Program-made: the position numbers and the translations under genes
Part shown: positions 52,679-62,309 of the stretch, one piece after another
Layout: each line of letters starts with the position of its first letter
How positions within the stretch are numbered: position 1 is the stretch's first letter
Source of the DNA: Bacteroidia bacterium
GTDB lineage: Bacteria; Bacteroidota; Bacteroidia; Palsa-965
Reading direction: 5' to 3'
DNA: 64,000 nucleotides
NCBI GenBank assembly: GCA_023151315.1
Contig: JAKLJE010000024.1
Coordinates: forward strand, 288 to 64,287
Notes under the pieces: generated by a model
Databases searched by the model: none
Told to the model about the DNA's origin: nothing
The model's input: only the letters and a program-made list of their open reading frames with translations

Positions 52679-53193
52679 TTGATACTTCTGGTTTTAATTG
52701 CAATTACAATACATCCGATCATTGCCGATAACAGCAACATACTCACCACTTCAAAAGGAAGCAGGTAACCGTGTTCCGTTGTACTCAGCATCTGCTCTCC
52801 GATACGAGCTACTGAAATTTCAGCAGGACCTTGTTCCAATTGCGGATGAAACTCGGTACGCTGAATTACATAATATGTGAGACAATAACCGCACAGCGCA
52901 GCGAGTCCGGCAAACAGTGAACGAATCTTCACCGGATCTTTCATATCGCTTCCCGAACCTTGTGTAAGGAAAATCGAGAAGATGATGAGTACAACAATAC
53001 CGCCCACATAAACAACAACCTGCACCGCTGCAATGAATTCGAAATTCAACCAGAAGTACAAGCCCGCGATGCCGATCAGTGAGAAGAGCAGATAAATCGC
53101 CGAACGGAAAATCTTCGGTGATGTTACCGCCAGAATTGCACCACCTAATGTGATGGCCGCAAGAATATAAAATATGATAGTAGATGCACTCAT
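52675..53193 (-). CDS. nuoJ: NADH-quinone oxidoreductase subunit J
   Basis: The 172-residue five-helix membrane protein has AVQVVVYVGGIVVLIIFSIF, typical of the NuoJ third helix with its pi-bulge region. Its start overlaps the nuoI stop by 1 nt and its stop overlaps nuoK, consistent with tight coupling. Confidence 0.95.
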   Translation of the reverse strand: MSASTIIFYILAAITLGGAILAVTSPKIFRSAIYLLFSLIGIAGLYFWLNFEFIAAVQVVVYVGGIVVLIIFSIFLTQGSGSDMKDPVKIRSLFAGLAALCGYCLTYYVIQRTEFHPQLEQGPAEISVARIGEQMLSTTEHGYLLPFEVVSMLLLSAMIGCIVIAIKTRSIK

Positions 53194-53675
53194 TATTCCA
53201 CTCCGGCTTTAAGTTTTGAATCCGGCTTATTCAGAATCTTCTTCAGTTTCTTCTTATCAAATACGCTGTGTTCGAACTCCTGCCCCATCACGATGGCCTG
53301 CGTAGGACAAGCTTCAATGCACAGATTACAGAATGTACACATGTCGAGGTGATACACCCATGTGTCAATTGCTTTCTTCTTCTTTCCGTCAGGCTGCACT
53401 TCCTGTTTCGTAATGATCTTGATGGAGCCGTTCGGACAGGATAGTTCACAAGATTGACAGCCGGTGCAACGATGCTCGTTATTCTCATCGTGCGGCATGG
53501 TTACTTCTCCGCGGAATCGTTCCGGAAGAATCAATGCGCCTTCACGTTTGTTCTCAGGATATTGTTGCGTAACAATCTCCTTGTGATGCGTGAAATAGTA
53601 TCCCGTAAGTTTCATACCGCTGAGAAGCGACTTCACCGACGAGAATACTGTAGATATGTATGATCCGAGTCCCAT
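53193..53675 (-). CDS. nuoI: NADH-quinone oxidoreductase subunit I (two 4Fe-4S clusters)
   Basis: The ATG at 53675 gives 160 residues with the two ferredoxin motifs C70xxC73xxC76xxxC80 and C113xxC116xxC119xxxC123. It carries clusters N6a and N6b and would be the entry point for electrons if the NADH module is missing. The longer start at 53708 overlaps nuoH by 26 nt, so I prefer 53675, which leaves the 7 nt gap to nuoH. Confidence 0.93.
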   Translation of the reverse strand: MGLGSYISTVFSSVKSLLSGMKLTGYYFTHHKEIVTQQYPENKREGALILPERFRGEVTMPHDENNEHRCTGCQSCELSCPNGSIKIITKQEVQPDGKKKKAIDTWVYHLDMCTFCNLCIEACPTQAIVMGQEFEHSVFDKKKLKKILNKPDSKLKAGVE

Positions 53676-53682
53676 GTTCAGT

Positions 53683-54762
53683 TTAGAAGTGCCAGCCGAA
53701 GATGGCAATGATGGTTACGAGTAAGATATTGATCATGCTGATCGGCAGCAGATATTTCCATTCGAGATTCAGAAGCTGGTCGATACGCAAACGCGGGAAT
53801 GTCCAGCGGAACCACATGATTACGAAAATCAGGAAGAATGTTTTTCCGAAGAACCAAACGAAGCCCGGAATGTAATCCATGGCATGATTGAATGCGTTGT
53901 CTGCACCGAAATGCAACGGCATCCATCCTCCGAGGAAGAGTGTCGCGCCCATCGCACAAACAATAAAGAGATTGATGTATTCCGCCAACAGGAACATCGC
54001 GAATTTCATTCCTGAATATTCCGTGTGGAAACCCGCTGTCAATTCCGATTCTGCTTCTGCCAAGTCAAATGGTGCGCGATTGATTTCCGCAGTAGAAGCA
54101 ATAATGAAAATCACGAATGCAATCAACACAGGAATGTGTCCTTTGAAAATCCACCAGCCGTCTGCCTGACTCATTACAATATCCGACATGCGCAGACTTC
54201 CTGTGAGCACCACAATAGCAATCAAAGAAAGACCGATTGACAATTCGTAACTCACGATCTGTGCTCCGCAACGCATCGCTCCGAGAAGAGAATATTTGTT
54301 GTTGCTCGACCATCCCGCCATCAGAATTCCGATAACGGAAACAGAAGAGACAGAAGAAACATACAATACGCCGATGCTTGTATCCCAAATTTGAAATCCG
54401 CTGGAATAAGCAATCGGAGCAATCACCAACATGGTAGTAATAACCATGATGTAAGGAGCTGTATTGAACAGAAATTTGTCTGAAGCATTCGGAGTCAATC
54501 CTTCTTTGAAAAGAAGTTTCACTGTATCCGCAACTATCTGTAAAGAACCTTTTGGTCCTACACGGTTAGGCCCGAGACGGATCTGCATGAAAGCAGCCAC
54601 TTTACGTTCCATATAACCGAGGAAGAAACTCAACATCACAAGCGATCCGAGCAAGATGATTCCAACGATGGCCATTTCCGTAATGGAAAGAAGCGTTTCA
54701 TTGGTGATCGCACCGCTGAGCTTGACGTGAATATTGTGCGCTATTTCGCTGAGTGTGATCAT
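53683..54762 (-). CDS. nuoH: NADH-quinone oxidoreductase subunit H
   Basis: The 359-residue membrane subunit has RKVAAFMQIRLGPNRVGPKG, the quinone-site loop, and INRAPFDLAEAESELTAGFH, the acidic channel motif. It begins only 3 nt after nuoD stops, leaving no space or remnant for nuoE, nuoF or nuoG. Confidence 0.96.
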   Translation of the reverse strand: MITLSEIAHNIHVKLSGAITNETLLSITEMAIVGIILLGSLVMLSFFLGYMERKVAAFMQIRLGPNRVGPKGSLQIVADTVKLLFKEGLTPNASDKFLFNTAPYIMVITTMLVIAPIAYSSGFQIWDTSIGVLYVSSVSSVSVIGILMAGWSSNNKYSLLGAMRCGAQIVSYELSIGLSLIAIVVLTGSLRMSDIVMSQADGWWIFKGHIPVLIAFVIFIIASTAEINRAPFDLAEAESELTAGFHTEYSGMKFAMFLLAEYINLFIVCAMGATLFLGGWMPLHFGADNAFNHAMDYIPGFVWFFGKTFFLIFVIMWFRWTFPRLRIDQLLNLEWKYLLPISMINILLVTIIAIFGWHF

Positions 54763-54765
54763 AGT

Positions 54766-55896
54766 TTAACGGTCAACATCAGGGATTACAAGATCCAATG
54801 TTGCCATCATGGCAACAAGGTCACCGATTTTCGAACCTTTCGCGATGTGACCCAAAGCAGAAAGATTACTGAAGTTCGGAGAACGGAATTTCACACGATA
54901 CGGAGTAGAACCTCCATCGCTTACCAGCAACACGCCCAATTCGCCGCGTGCCGTTTCAACACGGGAATAGAATTCACCTTTCGGCAATTTGATTACCTGT
55001 TTTGTTTTAGCAACGATGTCGCCTTCCGGAATGTTATCAATCAATTGCTCGATGATGCTGAGACTCTCACGCATTTCATCAATGCGGATTACATAACGTT
55101 CCCAAGAATCGCCGGTAGTTCCGAGAATTTCTTTGAACTGCACACGATCATATGCATCGTATGGATAATGCTTGCGCACATCACAACTTACACCTGATGC
55201 ACGTGCAACAGGTCCGCTGGTTCCGTATGAAATCGCAGCTTCCTTAGAGAGAAAACCTACGTTTTGTGTACGCTGCTGAAAAATTACGTTACCGGTGAGC
55301 AACTGATTGTATTCATCGATATTCGCACGGAACATCTTGATGAGTTCTTTTGTCTTTGGAACGAAATTCGGATGAATATCCGCCATCAGTCCGCCCGGTA
55401 CTATGAAATTCTGCGTCAAACGAGCGCCACAGGTTTCTTCCATAATATCGTTGATGAACTCGCGCTCACGGAATGCGTAGAAGAACGGAGTTACTGCACC
55501 GAGATCGAGGCCCATGCATCCCCACCACAAAGCATGTGAGGCAAGACGTGTGAGTTCTGCGAGAATGGTACGAATTACTTTCGCGCGATCAGGAACTTCT
55601 ACTCCCAATCCCATTTCAACAGCAAGCGCGCACGCCTGGTTGTTGATATGAGCAGAGAGATAATCCATGCGGCTCGTAGAGAAAATATATTGGCGATAAG
55701 ACAGGCTTTCGCACATTTTCTCAATGGAGCGGTGAATGTAACCGAGATGCGGTTCCACTTTCTTTACCGTTTCACCGTCGAGCCACACTTTGAGGTGAAG
55801 AACTCCGTGTGTTGACGGGTGCTGCGGACCGATGTTGATGACGAAATCGCCATCCTCGGTAATCATATCCGGTTCTAATAGATTGTGTTCTATCAC
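54766..55896 (-). CDS. nuoD: NADH-quinone oxidoreductase subunit D
   Basis: The 376-residue 49-kDa subunit has NIGPQHPSTHGVLHLKVWLD and HLGYIHRSIEKMCES (quinone-binding His/Tyr segment), and DYLSAHINNQACALAVE. It overlaps nuoC by 4 nt; nuoC and nuoD are separate genes here, not fused. Confidence 0.96.
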   Translation of the reverse strand: MIEHNLLEPDMITEDGDFVINIGPQHPSTHGVLHLKVWLDGETVKKVEPHLGYIHRSIEKMCESLSYRQYIFSTSRMDYLSAHINNQACALAVEMGLGVEVPDRAKVIRTILAELTRLASHALWWGCMGLDLGAVTPFFYAFREREFINDIMEETCGARLTQNFIVPGGLMADIHPNFVPKTKELIKMFRANIDEYNQLLTGNVIFQQRTQNVGFLSKEAAISYGTSGPVARASGVSCDVRKHYPYDAYDRVQFKEILGTTGDSWERYVIRIDEMRESLSIIEQLIDNIPEGDIVAKTKQVIKLPKGEFYSRVETARGELGVLLVSDGGSTPYRVKFRSPNFSNLSALGHIAKGSKIGDLVAMMATLDLVIPDVDR

Positions 55897-56348
55897 AGCT
55901 CAATCATGTTAGGATCTTCGTAATTCTTTCTGAGCGGATAACCCGGCCAGTTTTCGTCAAGGAAAATTCTGCGCAAATCAGGATGACGGAAGAATTTCAC
56001 TCCGAAGAGATCGTAAACTTCGCGTTCCATAAAATCCGCAGTGCGCCAGATGTGCGACACTGTGTCTACAGCCGGTGCGTTCACATCTGCAATCTTTGCT
56101 TTCACCACCATTTCATGACGATGAGTGAGGGAACGCAGATGATAGAACATGGTGAAATGTGTTTTGTAGTCAACACATGTCAGGCAAAACATATAATCGA
56201 AATCGAAAGCAGGACGGTTGCGCAGCTCAGTGAGCAAAGTCAGCACATCAGCTGCATCGATATTCGCGTTTACGAACTGACCGCCTTCATCAAACACTAC
56301 GGAAGGATGAAAAGCGAGAATTTCCTGTTTCAATTCTTCCGCGTTCAT
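55893..56348 (-). CDS. nuoC: NADH-quinone oxidoreductase subunit C
   Basis: The 151-residue 30-kDa subunit ends with [20 protein letters not shown] and [16 protein letters not shown], the family signature. It overlaps nuoB by 4 nt and nuoD by 4 nt. Confidence 0.95.
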   Translation of the reverse strand: MNAEELKQEILAFHPSVVFDEGGQFVNANIDAADVLTLLTELRNRPAFDFDYMFCLTCVDYKTHFTMFYHLRSLTHRHEMVVKAKIADVNAPAVDTVSHIWRTADFMEREVYDLFGVKFFRHPDLRRIFLDENWPGYPLRKNYEDPNMIEL

Positions 56349-56881
56349 ACAGCAGTTTTCGGTTTACGGAAATACGGTTCGTGTTTAATTTTCTCCTGCA
56401 GTGTGATCATTGCATGAAGCAATGCTTCAGGTCGCGGAGGACAACCGGGAATGTAAACGTCAACCGGAATGACGTGATCCACACCTTTCACAACGGAATA
56501 TGTGTTGTAGAAGAAAGGTCCGCCTGAAATTGTGCAAGCACCCATGGCAATCACGTAACGTGGTTCTGCCATTTGATCGTAAAGACGTTTCAAAACAGGC
56601 GCCATTTTCATCACGATGGTTCCCGCTACAATGATAAGATCGGCCTGGCGCGGAGTAGCGCGTGCCACCTCAAAACCAAAGCGCGACCAATCGTGGCGTG
56701 CGGAAGCGGCTGACATCATTTCAATGGCGCAGCAGCTGGTTCCGAAAACCAATGGCCATAAAGAATTAGCGCGAGCCCAGTTGATGGCATCGTCCAATTT
56801 AGTGACGAGAATACCTCCGTCGCTCGTCGGGTTTACCGTTCCCGGGAACGGATCGCCCATTTTTTTGATATCTACATCCAT
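56345..56881 (-). CDS. nuoB: NADH-quinone oxidoreductase subunit B (cluster N2)
   Basis: The 178-residue protein has the N2 cluster ligands in [22 protein letters not shown] and [10 protein letters not shown]. It passes electrons to quinone. It overlaps nuoA by 10 nt. Confidence 0.96.
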   Translation of the reverse strand: MDVDIKKMGDPFPGTVNPTSDGGILVTKLDDAINWARANSLWPLVFGTSCCAIEMMSAASARHDWSRFGFEVARATPRQADLIIVAGTIVMKMAPVLKRLYDQMAEPRYVIAMGACTISGGPFFYNTYSVVKGVDHVIPVDVYIPGCPPRPEALLHAMITLQEKIKHEPYFRKPKTAV

Positions 56882-57222
56882 TTGAGAGCTCCTTTTCTGT
56901 AAGCGTAAAGCAATCCCATGAAGAGAATGAACATGAATACTACAATCTCAATCAACGCCACCACTCCAACGCTTTTCGCTGCCGTAGCCCAAGGGTACAG
57001 AAACACTAATTCCACGTCGAACACAAGAAAAATCAAGGCGAACAGGTAATAACCGACGTTGAACTGAATCCATGAAGTTCCGGTTGTCGGAATACCACAC
57101 TCATAAGCTTCACCTTTCACCGGATTGTGCGAGGTTTTCGCCAGCACTTTTGAAAGGTAAATTCCGCCTCCGGCAAAAGCCAGACCGCAGATAATGAGCA
57201 TGATCAATGCTGCTGATCCCAT
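56872..57222 (-). CDS. nuoA: NADH-quinone oxidoreductase subunit A
   Basis: The 116-residue subunit has three transmembrane helices and [20 protein letters not shown], the conserved loop with the Glu-Cys pair at the quinone cavity, then [15 protein letters not shown]. It is the first gene of the nuo operon and is divergent from korA. Confidence 0.95.
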   Translation of the reverse strand: MGSAALIMLIICGLAFAGGGIYLSKVLAKTSHNPVKGEAYECGIPTTGTSWIQFNVGYYLFALIFLVFDVELVFLYPWATAAKSVGVVALIEIVVFMFILFMGLLYAYRKGALKWM

Positions 57223-57497
57223 AGTGTACTTTTAAAATTGGTAGCGTGACGAAATTAATCGTTCCGGCAAATATGCATGAAAAATCCGCAGTTTTAATAT
57301 TTGTCAGAAACTTTGAAAAACTTCACCTAATTAGCATATTTGCAGGATTATTTTTTCGACAATCAAACTGAACCAATGCCGGTTATTTTCACTCCGGAAG
57401 TCACTCCGGATTTTATTCTGAATTCTGCACCCGCGGCATTGAACAGCACGATGAAGTTACAGTGATCAGGAATTAACACACGTACACCATACAAATC
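57223..57497. promoter_or_regulatory. nuoA-korA divergent intergenic region
   Basis: This 275-bp gap carries promoters for two large respiratory operons. On the plus strand TTTG (57312-57315), 19 nt, then CATATTTG (57335-57342) is a good promoter for korA, leaving about 150 nt of leader. On the minus strand CATATTTG and TAATTTCG are weaker candidates for nuoA. No large palindrome is visible by eye. Confidence 0.5.
57376..57465 (+). CDS. Possible 29-residue leader peptide ahead of korA
   Basis: An ATG in the predicted korA leader opens 29 codons (starting MPVIFTPEVTPDFILNSAP) that stop 32 nt before korA. CACTCCGGA occurs twice within it. Nothing supports translation beyond the frame itself. 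Confidence 0.2.
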   Translation: MPVIFTPEVTPDFILNSAPAALNSTMKLQ

Positions 57498-59378
57498 ATG
57501 GACACAATTGAAAAGAAAGCCGGCAGGCAAATCGACGTGAAGCACGCTGAGAACGTTGTAATCCGTTTCTCAGGTGACTCAGGTGACGGTATGCAGCTGA
57601 CCGGAACCCAGTTTACCGATACTTCGGCATTCTTTGGTCAGGATCTTAGCACATTCCCTGAATACCCTGCGGAAATCCGCGCCCCGGCTGGCACCGTTGC
57701 AGGTGTATCCGGATTCCAGGTGAACTTCGGAAGTAAAGAAATTTACACGCCGGGTGATGCATACGATGTTCTCGTTGCAATGAACTCTGCCGGTTTGAAG
57801 AGCGATCTTCACAAAGTTAAAAAGGGTGGAATCATTCTCGTGAATACTGCAGGTTTCGATAAGAAGAATCTGAATCTTGCAAAATATCCTGAAGGTGCAG
57901 ATCCATTGAACGATGGTACACTGGATGGATTCACTGTATACAAAATTGATGTAACGAAACTTACGAAAGACGCTCTTGCTGATACCGGACTCGGTATGAA
58001 AGAAATCGAGCGTTCAAAGAACATGTTCGTTCTCGGATTCCTCTTCTGGATGTTCGATAAATCCATGGATTACACCATCGGATTCATCACCGAAAAATTC
58101 GGCAAGAAGAAGGAAATCATGGATGCCAACATCAAGGCACTTAAAGCGGGTTACAACTACGGTGATACTACCGAAACTTTCACAACCCGTTGGAAAGTTG
58201 ATGCTGCGAAAATGGCTCCGGGTGTTTATCGTCAGATTACAGGTAACCACGCAACTGCAATCGGATTTATTGCTGCTGCTGAAAAAGCGGGATTGGAATT
58301 GTTCCTCGGATCATATCCTATCACACCTGCTTCTGATATTCTTCATGAATTGTCAAAGTATCGCGCTAACGGCGTGAAAACTTTCCAGGCGGAAGATGAA
58401 ATCGCTGGTATCTGTTCTGCAATCGGCGCATCTTATGCCGGTGCTCTTGGTATCACCACTTCATCAGGACCTGGAATCGCTTTGAAAGGCGAAGCAATGG
58501 GTCTTGCAGTGATCACTGAAATTCCGCTGGTAGTTGTAAACGTACAGCGCGGCGGACCGTCTACTGGTCTTCCTACAAAAACAGAACAGGCCGATCTTTT
58601 CCAGGCACTTTACGGTCGCCACGGTGAAGCTCCAATGCCTGTAATCGCAGCTTCCTCACCTGCAGATTGTTTCAACGCAGCTTACGAAGCATCTCGTATT
58701 GCAGTTGAGCACATGACTCCGGTGATGTTGCTGACTGACGGATACATTGCAAACGGATCTGAGCCTTGGAAATTCCCTTCAGCTTCTGATCTGAAACCTA
58801 TCAAGTCAATTTTCACAACTGAGAATAACAATCCTGGCGGAAAATTCCTGCCTTACAAGCGCGACGAAAAATTGGTTCGACCGCGTGTGAAGCCTGGTAC
58901 TCCGGGACTGGAACACCGCATTGGTGGTCTTGAGAAGCAGGATGAAACCGGAAACGTATCTTACGATTCTGCGAACCACGAGAAAATGGTTCACTTGCGT
59001 CAGGCTAAGATTGACAAGATTGCTGATTCAATTCCACTGGCTGCTGTTGAAAGCGGTAAAGAGAAAGCGAAAGTTTGCGTTCTCGGTTGGGGAAGTACAG
59101 CAGGAGCAATTAAAACTGCAGTACGCGAATTGATTGCTGATGGTCATGATGTGGCGCACGTTCACCTGCGTTACCTCAGCCCTATGCCGAAGAATCTTGA
59201 AACACTTCTGAAAGGATTTGACAAGATTATCGTTCCTGAAATGAACCTTGGTCAATTGGCCATGATCATCCGCGGGAAATTCCTGGTGCCTGCAGAAAGC
59301 TACACCAAAGTACAGGGTCTTCCTTTCACTGTGGAAGAACTGAAAACTCGTATTCTTCAAACTATTAATTCCAAGTAA
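57498..59378 (+). CDS. korA: 2-oxoacid:ferredoxin oxidoreductase, fused gamma-alpha subunit
   Basis: The 626-residue protein combines a gamma domain (FSGDSGDGMQLTGTQF, about 20-210) with an alpha domain bearing the thiamine-pyrophosphate-enzyme motif YPITPAS (273-279). With KorB it oxidises 2-oxoglutarate (or another 2-oxoacid) plus CoA to the acyl-CoA and CO2 and reduces ferredoxin. Start chosen at the ATG at 57498. It is divergent from nuoA, placing a ferredoxin-reducing enzyme beside a complex I without NADH module. Confidence 0.92.
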   Translation: MDTIEKKAGRQIDVKHAENVVIRFSGDSGDGMQLTGTQFTDTSAFFGQDLSTFPEYPAEIRAPAGTVAGVSGFQVNFGSKEIYTPGDAYDVLVAMNSAGLKSDLHKVKKGGIILVNTAGFDKKNLNLAKYPEGADPLNDGTLDGFTVYKIDVTKLTKDALADTGLGMKEIERSKNMFVLGFLFWMFDKSMDYTIGFITEKFGKKKEIMDANIKALKAGYNYGDTTETFTTRWKVDAAKMAPGVYRQITGNHATAIGFIAAAEKAGLELFLGSYPITPASDILHELSKYRANGVKTFQAEDEIAGICSAIGASYAGALGITTSSGPGIALKGEAMGLAVITEIPLVVVNVQRGGPSTGLPTKTEQADLFQALYGRHGEAPMPVIAASSPADCFNAAYEASRIAVEHMTPVMLLTDGYIANGSEPWKFPSASDLKPIKSIFTTENNNPGGKFLPYKRDEKLVRPRVKPGTPGLEHRIGGLEKQDETGNVSYDSANHEKMVHLRQAKIDKIADSIPLAAVESGKEKAKVCVLGWGSTAGAIKTAVRELIADGHDVAHVHLRYLSPMPKNLETLLKGFDKIIVPEMNLGQLAMIIRGKFLVPAESYTKVQGLPFTVEELKTRILQTINSK

Positions 59379-59379
59379 G

Positions 59380-60411
59380 ATGAGCGCAGATACAACAACA
59401 GCAAAACTCACAGCGAAAGATTTCGCATCAGATCAGGACGTAAAATGGTGTCCTGGTTGCGGTGACTACGCAATTCTGGCTCAGGTACAGCGCGTATTCC
59501 CTGAATTCGATGTGAAGAAAGAAAACGTGGTTTTCGTATCCGGTATCGGATGTTCTTCACGTTTCACATACTACATGAATACATACGGTATGCACTCGAT
59601 CCACGGTCGTGCTGCAGCTATCGTTTCCGGTATTCGTGCCACAAATCCTGAATTGGATGTGTGGATGATTTCAGGTGACGGAGATTCTCTGTCTATCGGA
59701 GGTAACCACTTCATTCATTTGTTGCGCCGCAACTTTAATGTGAAATATCTGATGTTCAACAACCAGATTTACGGTCTTACAAAAGGACAGTATTCTCCGG
59801 CGTCAGAAAAAGGCAAGACAACGAAATCCACTCCGTACGGTTCTTTGGACGAACCGTTCAATCCGGCTGAGCTTGCTCTCGGAGCGAAAGGAACTTTCGT
59901 TGCACGTACACTGGACCGCGATGCAAAACATCAGCAGTCGATTCTGAAGCGTGCACACGAGCACAAAGGAACTGCGTTCGTTGAGATTTACCAGAACTGT
60001 CCGGTATTCAACGACGGAACATTCTTCATCTACACTGAAAAAGAGTCGAAGATGGAAGAGTGTTTGTTTGTTGAGCATGGCAAACCGATGGTATTCGGTG
60101 CAAACGGCGACAAAGGAATCAAGCTTGACGGTTTGAAACCGGTTGTAGTTGATCTTGCAGGCGGAGCTTCTGTAAATGATCTGTGGATCCACGATGAAAC
60201 TGATCGTACGAAAGCAACTTTGCTCGCAGGGTTGTTCGACAATCCGGCAATGAATCCTCACAATCCACGTCCGTTCGGCGTGTTCTACAAAGAGAACCGT
60301 GCAACATACGAAGAGGATCTCATCAACCAGATCAACGCAGTGAAAGCGAAGAAAGGACCTACTCCACTCGATCGCATTCTGTCAGGCGACAAAACCTGGA
60401 CAATCGCGTAA
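59380..60411 (+). CDS. korB: 2-oxoacid:ferredoxin oxidoreductase, beta subunit
   Basis: The 343-residue protein has the TPP motif GDGDSLSIGGNH (99-110) and four Cys in positions expected for its 4Fe-4S cluster: Cys24, Cys27 (CPGCGD), Cys58 and Cys207. It starts 1 nt after korA stops. A rho-independent hairpin follows. Substrate identity (2-oxoglutarate rather than pyruvate) is inferred from overall family likeness. Confidence 0.92.
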   Translation: MSADTTTAKLTAKDFASDQDVKWCPGCGDYAILAQVQRVFPEFDVKKENVVFVSGIGCSSRFTYYMNTYGMHSIHGRAAAIVSGIRATNPELDVWMISGDGDSLSIGGNHFIHLLRRNFNVKYLMFNNQIYGLTKGQYSPASEKGKTTKSTPYGSLDEPFNPAELALGAKGTFVARTLDRDAKHQQSILKRAHEHKGTAFVEIYQNCPVFNDGTFFIYTEKESKMEECLFVEHGKPMVFGANGDKGIKLDGLKPVVVDLAGGASVNDLWIHDETDRTKATLLAGLFDNPAMNPHNPRPFGVFYKENRATYEEDLINQINAVKAKKGPTPLDRILSGDKTWTIA

Positions 60412-60432
60412 CTGAATAACGTGAATAAAAAG

Positions 60433-60467
60433 AAAGCCTTCTTCAACAAGTTTGAGGAAGGCTTTTT
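60433..60467 (+). terminator. Rho-independent terminator of korAB
   Basis: AAAGCCTTCTTC and GAGGAAGGCTTT pair around a short loop and end in a T-rich run, just after the korB stop codon. Confidence 0.85.
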
Positions 60468-60498
60468 CATTTGAGATGATTCTGACTATCTTCAATAC

Positions 60499-61083
60499 AT
60501 GTTCGAAGCTATAGATCGCTATACGGAAACTTGTATTTCTCTGACGCAGGAAGAACGTTCGGTATTTCATTCGTTGCTCGTACATAAAAGTGTCCCGAAG
60601 AAAACCGTTTTGCTGCGGGCCGGTGACGCATGCGACTTCGAAGCTTTTGTTGTGAAAGGATGTGCGCGCGTTTTTTTCATCAACGAAGCCGGCAAAGAAG
60701 TTGACCTGTATTTTCCCGTGGAAAACTGGTGGATCAGCGATTTGCCTTCATTTACTTCAGGGAAACCCGCATCATTAAACATTGAAACAATTGAGGCTTG
60801 TGAGTTGATTGTAATTTCCCGTGAGGCGAAAGCGAAACTCTTTGCTGAAGTACCGAAGTTTGAACGTATGTTCCGTTTGATGTTGCAGCGCGCGAATGAA
60901 GAATTGATGAATCGGTTTATTTCCACGGTTGCAATGAGCGCAGAAGAACGTTACAAATTGTTTCTTAAGAAATATCCGGAACTGCCGAATCGTGTACCGC
61001 AGCAGCTGATTGCAGCCTATTTGGGAATATCAGCGGAGTTTCTGAGCAAAATCCGTTCAGGAAAGCATAAAAAGGAAGATTGA
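60499..61083 (+). CDS. Crp/Fnr family regulator
   Basis: The 194-residue protein has a cyclic-nucleotide-binding-type beta barrel (about 20-115) and a C-terminal helix-turn-helix (VPQQLIAAYLGISAEFLSKI). No Cys cluster for oxygen sensing is present. The effector is unknown. It lies downstream of korAB but after a terminator, so it is a separate unit, possibly shared with the pirin gene behind it. Confidence 0.85.
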   Translation: MFEAIDRYTETCISLTQEERSVFHSLLVHKSVPKKTVLLRAGDACDFEAFVVKGCARVFFINEAGKEVDLYFPVENWWISDLPSFTSGKPASLNIETIEACELIVISREAKAKLFAEVPKFERMFRLMLQRANEELMNRFISTVAMSAEERYKLFLKKYPELPNRVPQQLIAAYLGISAEFLSKIRSGKHKKED

Positions 61084-61144
61084 ATCATTTCTTGAACCAG
61101 TTCAATTTTTATGAAAGTGAAGGTTCTGAAATTTGTGTAACAAA

Positions 61145-61152
61145 AAAGGAGA
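61145..61152 (+). promoter_or_regulatory. Strong Shine-Dalgarno of the pirin gene
   Basis: AAAGGAGA sits 3-4 nt before the ATG at 61156. Such a ribosome-binding site is rare among the genes in this window, where most starts have no recognisable one. Confidence 0.6.
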
Positions 61153-61155
61153 TCA

Positions 61156-62028
61156 ATGGACAGAAAAGATTTTCTCAAACGCGGAATGCTGGGCACTGCA
61201 GCAGTGGTAGCTGCAAGCACCGGAATTGCCGCCATCACAAAAAACGACAACGACGAGCTTCATCCGATTGAGACGCTCGGATTCAATCACATTCCAAACA
61301 CAGAATCAAAGATCATGGAAAACACTATTCTTCATAAAGCTGCAACACGCGGCAATGCCAATCATGGATGGCTGCAGAGTTATCACACTTTCAGTTTCGC
61401 GAATTACTACAATCCTGAAAGAATGCACTTCGGAGTATTGCGTGTATTGAACGACGATACAGTTGCACCGGGAATGGGATTCGGAACACATCCGCACGAC
61501 AACATGGAAATTATTTCCATTCCGCTCGAAGGTGATCTGGAACACAAAGACAGTATGGGTAATGTTGCTGTAATTCGTAACGGTGATATTCAGGTGATGA
61601 GTGCAGGAACCGGTATCACGCACAGCGAATACAACAAGAACAGCGATAAGACCGTGAAGTTTCTTCAGATCTGGGTTTTCCCGAATCAGAGAAATGTAAA
61701 ACCGCGCTACGATCAGATTACATTGAAGAAAGAAGATCGCAAGAATAAACTGCAGCAGATATTATCACCTAATGTTGATGATGACGGTGTGTGGATTCAC
61801 CAGAATGCATGGTTTCATCTGACAGATATGGATGCAGCAACTGAGCTGGATTACAAGCTGAAAAATTCCGCCAACGGAGTGTATGTTTTTGTTCTTTCAG
61901 GAGAGGTAACGATTAACGGCAACAAACTCAATCAGCGCGACGGTTTGGGTATCTGGAATACGGAATCACTGAAATTGAAAGCGGATACGAACGCGGAAGT
62001 GTTATTGATGGAAGTACCGATGAACTGA
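61156..62028 (+). CDS. Pirin family protein with an N-terminal Tat-like leader
   Basis: The 290-residue bicupin protein has the pirin metal ligands His112, His114 (THPHDNME), His156 and Glu158 (GITHSEYN). Pirins of bacteria include quercetin dioxygenases and redox regulators. Residues 1-27 (DRKDFLKRGMLGTAAVVAAS) resemble a Tat signal (xRKxFLK) although the second Arg is Lys, and are followed by a linker before the pirin domain starts near 55. An internal Met at about 54 (ENTILHKAATRG) would give the usual cytoplasmic pirin. A strong ribosome-binding site favours the longer form. Confidence 0.85.
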   Translation: MDRKDFLKRGMLGTAAVVAASTGIAAITKNDNDELHPIETLGFNHIPNTESKIMENTILHKAATRGNANHGWLQSYHTFSFANYYNPERMHFGVLRVLNDDTVAPGMGFGTHPHDNMEIISIPLEGDLEHKDSMGNVAVIRNGDIQVMSAGTGITHSEYNKNSDKTVKFLQIWVFPNQRNVKPRYDQITLKKEDRKNKLQQILSPNVDDDGVWIHQNAWFHLTDMDAATELDYKLKNSANGVYVFVLSGEVTINGNKLNQRDGLGIWNTESLKLKADTNAEVLLMEVPMN

Positions 62029-62059
62029 TTGTAACTTTCACGTTTAAAAATAACTCACC

Positions 62060-62296
62060 ATGGACAAACAGAATCTGACGAAGCATTACACCAACGGAGA
62101 AATAACGATTGTGTGGAAACCCGGGATGTGTACGCATTCCACAAAATGCTGGAAAGGAATCGGAGCTTTGCCTGAAGTTTTCAATCCGGCAGAACGACCA
62201 TGGATCAAACCTGAAGGCGCAAGCAGTGAACGCATTATTGAACAGATTGAAATGTGTCCGAGTAAAGCGTTGACCTGGAAGAAAAATGAAGGCTGA
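62060..62296 (+). CDS. YjdI-like mono-cluster Fe-S protein
   Basis: The 78-residue product has MCTHSTKCW (Cys24, Cys30) and EMCPSKALTW (Cys66), the Fer4_19/YjdI arrangement. The domain probably carries a small iron-sulfur cluster. Its role is unknown. It follows the pirin gene by about 30 nt and may be cotranscribed. Confidence 0.85.
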   Translation: MDKQNLTKHYTNGEITIVWKPGMCTHSTKCWKGIGALPEVFNPAERPWIKPEGASSERIIEQIEMCPSKALTWKKNEG

Positions 62297-62309
62297 TTTT
62301 CTGAAGTGA

